A DNA stretch of 39,273 nt from Ktedonobacterales bacterium (GTDB lineage: Bacteria > Chloroflexota > Ktedonobacteria > Ktedonobacterales > JADMIN01): positions 1 through 39,273 of the forward strand of contig JAICVS010000023.1 of NCBI GenBank assembly GCA_025935195.1. The letters run 5' to 3'. Below the pieces are notes generated by a model. The model worked only from the letters and a program-made list of their open reading frames with translations. It was not told the origin of the DNA and did not search any database. Below are positions 1 to 8,284 of the stretch, one piece after another. Each line of letters begins with the position of its first letter. The first letter of the stretch is position 1. The position numbers and the translations under genes are program-made.

Positions 1-1916
1 AAACCCTGCGCGCCTTCGGTGCGCTCGCCTGGGCGCTGCTGGCGCGCGGCCCGCTCGTGCTCGCCCTCGGCCTCGCCCTGGCGCGGCGCGGCGTCGCCGC
101 TTTCGACATGCCGCTCTTCTCGCTCGGCCTCTCGCTCGCGCTGGCCGGCGGCGCGCTCGTGCTGCGCTGGCTGGCGCTCGCCCTCGTCGCCCTCGTCGTG
201 AAGCGGCGGCAGGCCGGGCCGGCGGCGCTGCTGGCGCTCGCGCGGGCGGACACGCTGGCCGACCGGCTCACCGCGCTGCTGGCCGGCGGCGCCATCGCGC
301 TCTACTGGTCACTGCCCTACGACGCGCTGGCGGGCTACGGGCTGCCGCGCTTCGGTGGCGGCGTGCAGGTCTTCTTCCTGGCCGGCGTGCTGATGGTCTT
401 CGGCGTCGTGCTCGCCCTGGCGCCGAACCTGGACCTGTTGCTGCTGCCGCTGCGCTGGCTCGCCGGCCATGTGGGAGCGCGGCGGCACGTCACGCGCATC
501 GCCCTCGTCTACCCCGCCCAGCAGCGCTTCCGCACCGGCGTCGGCCTCGCCCTCTTCACGCTGGTCTGCTTCACGATGGTGGTGATGGCCTGCATCGCCG
601 CCTCCACCACCGCCGGCTACGACGACCTGCCGGCCCAGACGGCGGACTACGATGTGGCCGGCCAGCCGCTCTTCGCCCCGGTCGGCGGCGCGGATCGCGT
701 TGTGGCGGCGTTGCGGCCGGTGGGCGTGAGCGGCTCGCTCAGCGCCGTCAGCAGCGCGGCGCCGCTGCCGCTGGGCATCATCCAGCCTGGCGCGCCGAAC
801 GCGCGCTGGTCGCTCTATCCCGCCTCGGCGCTGCGGGGATCGTTCCTGGATGGCGTGGGCCTGCCGCTCGTCGCTCGCGCGGACGGCTACGCCGGCGACG
901 CGGACGTCTGGCGCGCGCTGCGCGCGCATCCCGGCTACGCCGTGATTGACGCCGCCGCGCTCAGCCGCGCGGACCTGGCCGCGCTTGGGCTGCGACCCTC
1001 CCCGCCGCCCCCCGCCACCCAATTCGCCGGCCCGCCCATCGCCTCCGGCCTGCCCGGCCTCGACGATACCGCATCGCTCGATGGTGGCGCGGCGGCCCAG
1101 GTGCGGCAGAACCCCACGCTCGCGGCGGCGGCGGCGCTCGTCAACGATCCCGGCCAACTGCGGCGCATCGAGCTGCGCCTGCGCGGCGTCGCCAGCGGGC
1201 CGGGCGCCATCCGGCCAACGCCGATCTGGGTGAGCGATCTGCGCGGCGGCCCGGCGGCGAAACTGACGATCATCGGCGTGGTAGATAACGCCCGCGGCCA
1301 ACGCTACGGCCTCTTCGCCTCGCCGGCCAGCTTCGCGCCCGCCGAGATTGGCCAGCCGCCTTTCGGCGGCGAGTATTACTACTTCAAGGTCCGCCCCGGC
1401 GCCGATCCCCACGCGGTCGCCGCGGCCGTCGGCTCACGCCTACTCGACTACGGCTTCGAGACGACCGTCATGCAGGACGCGCTGCTGGATGTGAACGGCC
1501 CGCGCGTCTTCATCAGCCGGGTGCTGGTGGGGCTGGTCGGGCTGACGCTGCTGGTGGGGCTGGCCGCGCTCGCCATCACCGGCTCGCGCTCGGTGGTGGA
1601 GCGGCGCCAGCAGATCGGCATGCTGCGCGCGCTCGGCTTCCGCCGCCGCCACGTCCAGGCGATCTTCCTGATCGAGTCGCTACTGGTCGGCGCCATCGGC
1701 ACGGCCGCCGGCCTCGCGCTCGGCCTCATCCTCTGCCGCAACATCTTCGCGGTGGACTTCTTCGCGCAGTTCCAATCGGGCCTGACGCTGGTGGTGCCCT
1801 GGCGCGATCTCGCCGCCATCTGTGCCGCCGCGCTCGCCGCCGCCGCGCTCGCCTCCCTGCTGCCGGCGTGGCAGGCTGGGCGTGTCGCGCCCGCCGACGC
1901 GCTGCGCTACGAATGA
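1..1916 (+). CDS. FtsX-like ABC transporter permease, 5'-truncated
   Basis: Permease subunit of a MacB/LolCDE-type ABC system that probably moves lipids, lipoproteins or peptides from the membrane rather than importing solutes. The frame is open from base 3, so the gene starts outside the window. What remains matches the C-terminal half of the 1106-aa permease at 2851-6171 almost end to end: hydrophobic segments near the start, the shared stretch FTLVCFTMVVMACIAASTT, a long extracytoplasmic domain, and a final FtsX core with VVERRQQIGMLRALGF in the cytoplasmic loop between transmembrane helices. Both proteins end in PADALRYE. The two are clearly paralogues from a duplication. Substrate is unknown. 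The family call is firm; the export role is family knowledge. Confidence 0.9.
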   Translation, partial: TLRAFGALAWALLARGPLVLALGLALARRGVAAFDMPLFSLGLSLALAGGALVLRWLALALVALVVKRRQAGPAALLALARADTLADRLTALLAGGAIALYWSLPYDALAGYGLPRFGGGVQVFFLAGVLMVFGVVLALAPNLDLLLLPLRWLAGHVGARRHVTRIALVYPAQQRFRTGVGLALFTLVCFTMVVMACIAASTTAGYDDLPAQTADYDVAGQPLFAPVGGADRVVAALRPVGVSGSLSAVSSAAPLPLGIIQPGAPNARWSLYPASALRGSFLDGVGLPLVARADGYAGDADVWRALRAHPGYAVIDAAALSRADLAALGLRPSPPPPATQFAGPPIASGLPGLDDTASLDGGAAAQVRQNPTLAAAAALVNDPGQLRRIELRLRGVASGPGAIRPTPIWVSDLRGGPAAKLTIIGVVDNARGQRYGLFASPASFAPAEIGQPPFGGEYYYFKVRPGADPHAVAAAVGSRLLDYGFETTVMQDALLDVNGPRVFISRVLVGLVGLTLLVGLAALAITGSRSVVERRQQIGMLRALGFRRRHVQAIFLIESLLVGAIGTAAGLALGLILCRNIFAVDFFAQFQSGLTLVVPWRDLAAICAAALAAAALASLLPAWQAGRVAPADALRYE

Positions 1917-2083
1917 GGGGTGAGCGCATGTCAGGGAACGCGGCTCACCCATGCGACGCGGCCGGCCTGCCTGGCATCTCAGGTGCTACAGAGCCACCTG
2001 TATGCCGATGGTATGACGGCGATGAGCGGCTGAACAGGATGGAGAGCGGCATGTGTGACGGGCGAGGCGCGTATCCATCGGGC

Positions 2084-2854
2084 ATGAAGCGCGGCCGTGC
2101 CGGGCTGCTTGCGTTGCTCGCGCTGACCCTCTGCGCCGTCGCGGGCTGCTCGCTCCCCGCGCAGGCGCCACCCCAGACCGGCGCCACGCCAACGCCGACC
2201 TCCGGCCTCGCGCCCGTCGCCTCCACCACACCGGCCGCGGCGCTGACCTATGCCGCCATCGGCGCGTCGGACAGCTACGGCGTCGGCACGACACATCCGG
2301 CCAGCGACAACTGGCCAACCGTGCTCGCGCATCAGCTCGGCCCCTCGGTCCACGTGCTGAACCTGGGCATCCCCGGCGCGACGGCGGCGCTGGCGCTGCG
2401 TGAGGAAGCGCCAATCGCCGTAGACGCTGCGCCCGACGTCGTCACCGTCTGGCTCGGCATCAACGACCTCGATACTGGCACGCCTCTCGACCGCTTCAGC
2501 GCGGACCTGCGCGCGCTGCTGGGCGTCCTCTCCACCCAGACGCGGGCCAGCGTCTTCGTCGGCAACCTGCCCGATCTCACGCTGGTGCCGTACTTCCAGC
2601 GCAAATACGACGCCGGCCAGCTCAGCCGCGACGTGGCCGCCTGGAACGCGGCAATCGCGGCGGCGGCGAAGGCCGAGCACGCCACGCTCGTGGACATCCG
2701 CGCGCGCTGGGGCGAGTTGGCGCAACATCCCGACTACATCGCCGACGACGGGCTGCACCCCTCGACGCTCGGCGCGCAGCGGCTGGCCGCCGTCTTCGCC
2801 CAGGCCATTGCCGCCACCGAATCATGTCTCCTTCCCTGCGTAGGTCATGTATGA
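2084..2854 (+). CDS. SGNH/GDSL-type hydrolase lipoprotein
   Basis: Predicted surface-anchored esterase or lipase-like hydrolase of 256 aa. The chosen ATG gives a lipoprotein signal: basic MKRGR, a hydrophobic stretch, and lipobox AVAGC with Cys22 as the lipidated residue, followed by a Thr/Pro/Ala-rich linker. SGNH blocks are visible: GASDS with nucleophile Ser64, the block-III GIND with Asn127, and DDGLHP near the C terminus supplying Asp and His. An alternative ATG at 2051 has a better ribosome site (GGAGAG) and would only lengthen the n-region. The stop codon overlaps the next start as ATGA, so it is translationally coupled to the permease. This suggests it works with the exporter on lipids or acylated cell-envelope molecules; that is inference. 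Substrate is unknown. Confidence 0.82.
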   Translation: MKRGRAGLLALLALTLCAVAGCSLPAQAPPQTGATPTPTSGLAPVASTTPAAALTYAAIGASDSYGVGTTHPASDNWPTVLAHQLGPSVHVLNLGIPGATAALALREEAPIAVDAAPDVVTVWLGINDLDTGTPLDRFSADLRALLGVLSTQTRASVFVGNLPDLTLVPYFQRKYDAGQLSRDVAAWNAAIAAAAKAEHATLVDIRARWGELAQHPDYIADDGLHPSTLGAQRLAAVFAQAIAATESCLLPCVGHV

Positions 2855-5800
2855 GCACCGTCTTCTCCTTCTCCACCGATGGGCTGGCCCTGCCGCTCGG
2901 CCTCGCCGCCGCCGCCGCGCTGCTGATCATCGTCATCCGCGCGGCGCGGGCGCCGTTCCTGGCGCGCATCGGCCTGCGCAACACGGTGCGCCGCAAGGGG
3001 CGCACGCTGCTGGTGATCTTCGGCCTGATGCTGGCGACCACCTTCGTCGCGGCGGCGCTGACGCTCGACGACACCATCGTGCGCGCCGTGAAGAACGTCG
3101 CCGTCTTCAGTCTGGGCCGCGTGGACGAGGAGATCGCCGGCGGCAATGCCGTGCTTGGGCTGTACCCCGAATCCACCGCCGCCGACGTGCGCCAAACCTT
3201 GCACGGCGACGGGCGCGTGGCCGGCATCGCCCCCGCCATCGCCATCCCCGATCTGCTGCTGGTGGACGACCAGACACGCCAGGTGCGCGGCGACGTGCTC
3301 GGTGTCGCCATCGAGACCGACACCGCCGGGCCGCTGGCGGACGTGCGCCGCGCGAGCGACAACGCGCCGGCCGGCATAGACGCGCTCGGCGCGACCGAGG
3401 TCTACCTGAACCGCGAGACGGCACGCCTGCTACGCGCGCATGCCGGCGATACGGTGGACATCCTCTCGACACGCTGGCCGGGGCAGCGCTTCCGCTTCAC
3501 CGTGCTCGACGTGGTGACAGGCGGGCCGCTGGCCGAGCGCGCCTCCGTGCTGCTGCCGATGCTGACCATGCAAACTCTGCTCGGCGCACCGGATGCCATC
3601 AACCGCATCTACATCGCCAACTCCGGCGACGGCCTCTCCGGCGTGGGCAACAGCGACGCCATCGCCGCCAAGCTCGCCAAGACGCTGCCCCACTCGCTGC
3701 GCGTGGACACCGTCAAGCAGGATGGCGTCGCGTTCGCGCTCCAGGCGCAGGACATCTTCGGGCGCATCCTGGCGCTCTACACGCTCTTCGCGCTCTCCAT
3801 CGGCCTGCTGTTGATCTTCCTCATCTTCGCGCTGCTGGCCGCTGAGCGGCGCACCGAGCTGGGCATGGCGCGCGCCGTCGGCATGCATCGCGCGCAGGTC
3901 GTCTGGATGCTGCTCTTTGAGGGGGCGATCTACGACGTGGCGGCCGGCCTGCCGGGGATGCTCGCCGGGCTGGCGCTCGGCATCGGCGTGATCGCCGCCG
4001 TCAGCCCGACCATCGCGCGCTTCGGCTTCCCGGTGGACGTGCGCATCGATCCCAGTACCGCCTTCGTCTCGTTCTGCCTCGGCCTCCTCTTCACACTGGC
4101 AACCATCGTGCTCGCGATCTGGACGGTCAGCCGCATGACGGTTGCCGCCGCGTTGCGCGGGCTGCCGGAGCCGCCGCCACCACAGCCCGCGCTGCGCGCC
4201 CTGCTGAGCGCGGCGGTCACACGCTCGCTGCGCGCGGGCCCACGGCCGTACGAGCTGCTGGCCGGCTGGGCGCGCGTCGGGCTGGCGCTGGTGGTGCGCG
4301 GCATTGTGCCGGCGCTGGTGGGAATGGCGTTGCTGCGCGTCTCGCTGGCCGGGCGCAACCAACTGCTGCTGGCGCTGGGCATCTCCTGCGCGTGGGCGGG
4401 CGTGGTGCTGCTCGTCCGTTGGGGCGTGCTCGCGGCGGCCGCGGCGACGCTGCGCATGGCGCGGCCCAAGACGGCCGCCCGCGCGCTGGCACGGGTGACG
4501 GATCGCGCCAACCGCTGGAGCTTCCTCGTCATCGGGCTGGGCATCACGCTCTACTGGTCGCTGCCCTTCGACGCGCTCTCGCGGCTGGGCCTGCCGCGCT
4601 TCGAGGGTGGCATCGAGGTGCTGTTCACCGCCGGCATCATGATGGTGCTGGGCGCGGTGTTGGCCGTCGCGCCCAATCTGGACGTGCTGCTGCTGCCGCT
4701 GGAATGGCTGGCGAAGCGGCTGGGCCGGCTGCGCCACGTCGCCTACGTCGCGCTGATCTATCCCTCGCACCAGCGCGTGCGCACCGGCATCGGCCTCTCG
4801 ATGTTCTCGCTGGTCTGCTTCACGATGGTGGTGATGGCCTGCATCGCCGCCTCCACCACGCAACGCTACGGCGACCTGGCCGCGCAGGCCGGCGGCTACG
4901 ACATCATCGGCCAGCCGCTCTTCCGCCCCATCGGCGACGCCGCGCAGGTGCGTACGGCCTTGCGCCAGGCCTCGGCCGCGACGGCGGACGACGTGGCCGC
5001 GCTGGGCACCGCCACGCCGCTGCCGCTGATCATGCTCCAGCCGGGCGCGACGGATGGCCGCTGGGGCGTCTATCCCGCCGCCCAGGTGGATGGCTCGTTC
5101 CTCGACGGCCAGGGGCTGCCGCTGGCGGCGCGCGCGCAGGGCTTGCGCAGCGACGCCGATGTCTGGCGGTTAGTGCGCGAACAGCCGGGCAACGTCGTGA
5201 TTGACGCCGGCGCAGTTGCCGCCGACGACGCGGCGCGGCTCGGCATCACGCCGCCCGCGCCGGTGGGCGTGGAGCATTTCGTGGCGCCGCCCATCGCCTC
5301 CGGCCTGCTGGGCCTCTCCAGCCTGGAAACCCTGCTCGGCCGCACGGCGGCGCTGGACGCGCAGCAGCGCATCCCCCAGGATGTGCGCGACATCGTGCAG
5401 AGTCCCAACAAGCTGCATGAGTTCACCCTCCAGCTCAGCGGCATCGCGCTCGGCGGCGGCGTGATCGCACCCACGCCGCTCTGGATCGCCGATCCGCGCG
5501 GCGGCCCGCCGATCAAGGTCACGGTCGTCGGCATCGTGGACAACACCCACGGCCAGAGCTATGGCCTGCTCGGCTCGTCCGCCACTTTCGCGCCCGTCGA
5601 GCAAGACCTGACGCCCTTCGCCAGCTCCTATTACTTCTTCCGCCTCGCGCCCGGCGCGGACCCGCATGTGGACGCCGCCGCCATCGGCTCGGCGCTGCTG
5701 GGCTACGGCGTCGAGACGACAGTGATCCAGGACGCCTTGCAGGACGTGAACGCGCCCAAGGTGTTCGCCAGCCGCGTGCTGATCGGCCTGGTCGGGCTGA

Positions 5801-6171
5801 CGCTCTTGATCGGCCTGGCGGCGCTGGCAGTGACAGGCACGCGCGCGGTGGTGGAGCGGCGCCAGCAGATCGGCATGCTCCGTGCGTTGGGCTATCACCG
5901 GGGCCACGTGCGCACGCTCTTCGTGCTGGAGTCGCTGGTGGTGGCGGGCGCCGGCACCGGGTTGGGCCTGCTGCTGGGGCTGATCCTCTGCCGCAACGTC
6001 TTCGCCGTGAGCTTCTTCGAGGAGTTCCAGTCGGGCATCGCGCTGGTGGTGCCGTGGCCGGCGCTGGCGCTGATCTGCGCGGCGGCAATTGCTTCGGCGC
6101 TGCTGGCGGCGGTGGCGCCGGCGGCGCAGGCCAGCCGCGTCGCGCCCGCCGACGCGCTACGCTACGAGTAA
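2851..6171 (+). CDS. FtsX-like ABC permease with two FtsX cores
   Basis: Large inner-membrane permease of 1106 aa. The start is the ATG in the ATGA overlap with the lipoprotein gene; the in-frame ATG at 2824 lies inside that gene and is less likely. Order of parts: an N-terminal membrane helix, LRNTVRRKGRTLLVIFGLML (MacB/FtsX N-terminal helix), an extracytoplasmic domain, a first FtsX core with ERRTELGMARAVGMHRAQV, central helices, a second extracytoplasmic domain, and a second FtsX core with ERRQQIGMLRALGYHRGHV. About ten transmembrane segments in total, as in double-FtsX permeases. It needs an ATPase, most likely the one at 6323-7099, 151 bp downstream on the same strand. Its second half is a paralogue of the gene at 1-1916. 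Confidence 0.92.
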   Translation: MSTVFSFSTDGLALPLGLAAAAALLIIVIRAARAPFLARIGLRNTVRRKGRTLLVIFGLMLATTFVAAALTLDDTIVRAVKNVAVFSLGRVDEEIAGGNAVLGLYPESTAADVRQTLHGDGRVAGIAPAIAIPDLLLVDDQTRQVRGDVLGVAIETDTAGPLADVRRASDNAPAGIDALGATEVYLNRETARLLRAHAGDTVDILSTRWPGQRFRFTVLDVVTGGPLAERASVLLPMLTMQTLLGAPDAINRIYIANSGDGLSGVGNSDAIAAKLAKTLPHSLRVDTVKQDGVAFALQAQDIFGRILALYTLFALSIGLLLIFLIFALLAAERRTELGMARAVGMHRAQVVWMLLFEGAIYDVAAGLPGMLAGLALGIGVIAAVSPTIARFGFPVDVRIDPSTAFVSFCLGLLFTLATIVLAIWTVSRMTVAAALRGLPEPPPPQPALRALLSAAVTRSLRAGPRPYELLAGWARVGLALVVRGIVPALVGMALLRVSLAGRNQLLLALGISCAWAGVVLLVRWGVLAAAAATLRMARPKTAARALARVTDRANRWSFLVIGLGITLYWSLPFDALSRLGLPRFEGGIEVLFTAGIMMVLGAVLAVAPNLDVLLLPLEWLAKRLGRLRHVAYVALIYPSHQRVRTGIGLSMFSLVCFTMVVMACIAASTTQRYGDLAAQAGGYDIIGQPLFRPIGDAAQVRTALRQASAATADDVAALGTATPLPLIMLQPGATDGRWGVYPAAQVDGSFLDGQGLPLAARAQGLRSDADVWRLVREQPGNVVIDAGAVAADDAARLGITPPAPVGVEHFVAPPIASGLLGLSSLETLLGRTAALDAQQRIPQDVRDIVQSPNKLHEFTLQLSGIALGGGVIAPTPLWIADPRGGPPIKVTVVGIVDNTHGQSYGLLGSSATFAPVEQDLTPFASSYYFFRLAPGADPHVDAAAIGSALLGYGVETTVIQDALQDVNAPKVFASRVLIGLVGLTLLIGLAALAVTGTRAVVERRQQIGMLRALGYHRGHVRTLFVLESLVVAGAGTGLGLLLGLILCRNVFAVSFFEEFQSGIALVVPWPALALICAAAIASALLAAVAPAAQASRVAPADALRYE

Positions 6172-6207
6172 TACGAAATCCGTCTCGATCCTTGGCGTTC
6201 GTCGTCC

Positions 6208-6268
6208 CAGTCCGCGACGGCGGACGTCGCGGCCGTTAGGCCCCCAGGCGCGGTTTTAACCGCCGGCT
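6208..6268 (+). repeat. Interspersed hairpin repeat, family A, copy 1
   Basis: Sixty-one bp element between permease and ATPase. It has a small hairpin TCCGC-GACG-GCGGA, a conserved GTCGCGGCC, then CCAGGCGCGGTTTTAACCGCCGGCT read as a hairpin with arms GCGGTT/AACCGC. Further copies lie at 17391-17450, 18436-18496 and, inverted and doubled, 38902-39028. It has no coding potential and no target-site duplication that I can see. It sits inside a likely operon, so its RNA may fold between the two genes. Confidence 0.75.
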
Positions 6269-6322
6269 GGCTGATCACGGATTCCGCATGGTCATCGCAG
6301 GCACATAGATGAGGACGGCGCT

Positions 6323-7099
6323 GTGAGCATTCTGCATTCGACCGAGCACATGGGCGTGGGCGAGCCAGAACCGTATCCGCCCGATGGCGAGACGCCGATC
6401 GTGCGCGCGCGCGACATCTGCAAGACCTACCGCGCGCACGGCGTGGAGGTGCCGGCGCTGGTGGATGTCTCGCTGGTGGTGGCGCGCGGCGAGATGGTGG
6501 CGGTGATGGGGCCGTCGGGGTGTGGCAAGACGACGCTGCTCAATTGCCTGGCCGGGCTGGATACGGTGGACTGTGGCACCGTCGAGGTCAACGGCACGGA
6601 CCTCGCCGCGCTCAGCGACGCGCGACGCACGGACTTTCGCGCGCAGACGATGGGCTTCGTCTTCCAGAGCTTCAACCTGCTGCCGGTGTTGAGCGCGGTG
6701 GAGAACGTGGAGCTGCCGCTGCTGGTGCTGCGCATGAAGCCGCACGAGGCGCGCGCGCGGGCGCGCGAGATGCTGGCGACGGTCGGCCTGAGCAACCGCG
6801 AGCGCAACCGCCCGGCGGAGATGTCCGGCGGCCAGCGCCAGCGCGTCGCCATCGCGCGCGCGCTGGTGACGGACCCGGCCATCGTCTGGGCCGACGAGCC
6901 GACCGGCAACCTCGATAGCGAGGCGGCCGGCGACATCATGAACCTCTTCACCGAGCTGAACCGCACACGCGGCCAGACGCTCGTGCTGGTGACGCACGCC
7001 GCCGAGATCGGCGCGCGTGCCGACCGCATCATCCGCATGCGCGACGGGCGCATCGTCTCCGCGTCTGGCGGCCCGCGCCAGGTAGCGCCGCAAAGCTGA
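6323..7099 (+). CDS. ABC transporter ATP-binding protein, LolD/MacB type
   Basis: Cytoplasmic ATPase of 258 aa that energises the FtsX-like permeases upstream. Visible motifs: Walker A GPSGCGKT (residues 63-70), Q-loop FVFQSFNLLP, signature MSGGQRQRVAIARAL (Met for the usual Leu, common in this subfamily), Walker B IVWADEPTGNLDS, and switch His in LVLVTHAAE. The motif FQSFNLLP and EPTGNLDS are typical of the LolD/MacB/FtsE group. The start is a GTG; a run of about 24 residues precedes the domain. Being the only ATPase in the cluster, it may serve both permeases; that is inference. Confidence 0.93.
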   Translation: MSILHSTEHMGVGEPEPYPPDGETPIVRARDICKTYRAHGVEVPALVDVSLVVARGEMVAVMGPSGCGKTTLLNCLAGLDTVDCGTVEVNGTDLAALSDARRTDFRAQTMGFVFQSFNLLPVLSAVENVELPLLVLRMKPHEARARAREMLATVGLSNRERNRPAEMSGGQRQRVAIARALVTDPAIVWADEPTGNLDSEAAGDIMNLFTELNRTRGQTLVLVTHAAEIGARADRIIRMRDGRIVSASGGPRQVAPQS

Positions 7100-7133
7100 A
7101 GAGGCGGAGCTGCATAGGAGATCAGGCGCACTC

Positions 7134-7163
7134 TTGACGCCATATTGCGGGCGGTGGTATCAT
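7134..7163 (+). promoter_or_regulatory. Sigma-70-type promoter
   Basis: TTGACG (7134-7139) and TATCAT (7158-7163) are separated by 18 bp. Transcription would start near 7170, a few bases before the ribosome site of the mini-ORF at 7192. The drive is toward the structured leader and birA. Confidence 0.6.
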
Positions 7164-7191
7164 CAGGCCAATGAAAGGAGGTGGTGTGCAG

Positions 7192-7266
7192 ATGAGTGAA
7201 CGTCCCAGCTGCGCAGGCAGCGCGAATACTCTCCACACCGATTCTATGGGAGAGTCCCACTGCTAA
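7192..7266 (+). CDS. Putative 24-aa leader peptide
   Basis: ATG, 24 codons and TAA, preceded nine bases upstream by GGAGGT, a near-perfect ribosome site and one of the best in the window. The peptide is polar and ends in GESHC; it has two Cys but no run of one amino acid of the kind found in classical attenuators. Its last two thirds overlap the left arm of the 10-bp closing stem and the first inner hairpin, so ribosomes on it would affect the RNA fold. Function unknown; it may be only a decoy. Confidence 0.45.
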   Translation: MSERPSCAGSANTLHTDSMGESHC

Positions 7267-7321
7267 TTTTTGCGGTGTGAAGCTGCCTCACAGACGGGTG
7301 GTGAGCCTGCCTGCGCGGCGC

Positions 7322-7364
7322 GACCGGGGAGTGAGCCGGATGGCTTGCTCCCCGGTCCTTTTTT
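7322..7364 (+). terminator. Strong intrinsic terminator
   Basis: Sixteen-base-pair stem: arms 7322-7337 and 7342-7357 with a GGAT loop. Ten pairs are perfect G-C-rich (GACCGGGGAG/CTCCCCGGTC), and the remaining six include two G-U pairs. It is followed by C and six T. It lies 57 bp before the birA start, so it ends the leader transcript or gates birA. Confidence 0.85.
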
Positions 7365-7420
7365 GTTGCCGCTGATGCTGTCCACAATGATGACGTTGTC
7401 CGCGGTTAGGAGTGCGCCGC

Positions 7421-8209
7421 ATGAGCGATGATCTGTCTGCCGGGAAACCGCTCGATCACGCCCTGCTGCGCGCCGCGTTCGCCGGGCTGCGGCTCGGCCA
7501 TCCCCTCATCTACTTCCCCGCGCTAGACTCCACGAACTCTCATGCCGCCGAGCTAGCGCGCGCGGGCGCCGCCGAGGGCACGCTCGTCATCACCGACGAC
7601 CAGACCGCCGGCCGGGGGCGCATTGGCCGCGCCTGGAAGTCGCTGCCGGGCCACCAGCTCGCGCTCTCGCTGGTGCTGCGCCCCGCCTTTCCGCCCCACT
7701 TCCTCGTAATGGCCAGCGCCCTGGCCGTCGCTGAGGCGATTGAGACGGTGGCCAGCCTGACGCCGGCGATCAAGTGGCCCAACGACGTGCTGATAGGCGA
7801 CCGCAAGGTCTGCGGCATCCTGATCGAGACCAGCCCTGGCGTCGCCATCCTGGGCATCGGCCTGAACGTGAATGGCTCAGTCGCCGACGACGCTGAGCTG
7901 GCGTCCCGCGCCACGACGCTGGCCGAGGCCGCCGGGCGCGAGCTTGCGCGCGAAGACCTCGCCGTCGCGCTCATCCGCCGCCTGGATAATCTGTACACGC
8001 TACTGGCAAGCGGGGGAATGGCCGCGCGCGAGCGGGTGCGCACGGCCTGGCGGGCGCGGCTCGTCACGCTCGGCCGGCGTGTCAACATCCGTCAGAGCGG
8101 CGCGGATCTCGCGGGCGCCGCCGAAGATGTGGACGCCGACGGCGCGCTGCTGCTGCGCCGCGACGACGGCGTGCTCCAGACGATCACTTGGGGCGATGTG
8201 TCGTCCTGA
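7421..8209 (+). CDS. birA: Biotin--[acetyl-CoA-carboxylase] ligase, no DNA-binding domain
   Basis: Joins biotin, through biotinyl-AMP, to the carrier lysine of biotin enzymes such as acetyl-CoA carboxylase. The ATG is chosen because TAGGAG lies nine bases upstream; the GTG at 7412 is too close to it. Family motifs: DSTNSHA near the start, GRGRIGRAW (the nucleotide and biotin loop), KWPNDVLIGDRKVCGILIE with the catalytic Lys, and GIGLNVN. At 262 aa it lacks the N-terminal helix-turn-helix of E. coli BirA, so it is a group I, non-repressor ligase with the C-terminal SH3-like domain. The structured leader upstream may give its regulation instead. Confidence 0.93.
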   Translation: MSDDLSAGKPLDHALLRAAFAGLRLGHPLIYFPALDSTNSHAAELARAGAAEGTLVITDDQTAGRGRIGRAWKSLPGHQLALSLVLRPAFPPHFLVMASALAVAEAIETVASLTPAIKWPNDVLIGDRKVCGILIETSPGVAILGIGLNVNGSVADDAELASRATTLAEAAGRELAREDLAVALIRRLDNLYTLLASGGMAARERVRTAWRARLVTLGRRVNIRQSGADLAGAAEDVDADGALLLRRDDGVLQTITWGDVSS

Positions 8210-8284
8210 CGCCCATGCGCCGCGATTCAGGGCCGCGGCCGGCTACAGCGGCTCTCCTACTGGTGTCGCCGCCATCCGCCGGGA

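Larger units (their letters stand above)
7170..7364 (+). ncRNA. Structured leader or small RNA with internal mini-ORF
   Basis: About 195 nt from the predicted start to a T-tract. Parts seen: ribosome site AAAGGAGGTG at 7174-7183; a perfect 10-bp closing stem GCGCAGGCAG (7211-7220) with CTGCCTGCGC (7307-7316); inside it a hairpin ACTCTCC (7228-7234) with GGAGAGT, and a smaller hairpin TGTGA/TCACA (7276-7292); then the terminator at 7322-7364. It could be an attenuator for birA, a free small RNA, or a small mRNA encoding the 24-aa peptide. I do not recognise a known riboswitch class; a T-box was considered but the ACCGCG box is absent. Confidence 0.55.

Noticed and set aside
3430..4863. 477-codon minus-strand open frame within the permease gene
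   Set aside because: His/Gln/Asp-rich shadow of the FtsX permease reading frame.
7291..7320. T-box antiterminator
   Set aside because: GGGTGGT is present but the conserved ACCGCG part is not, and birA is not a known T-box target.
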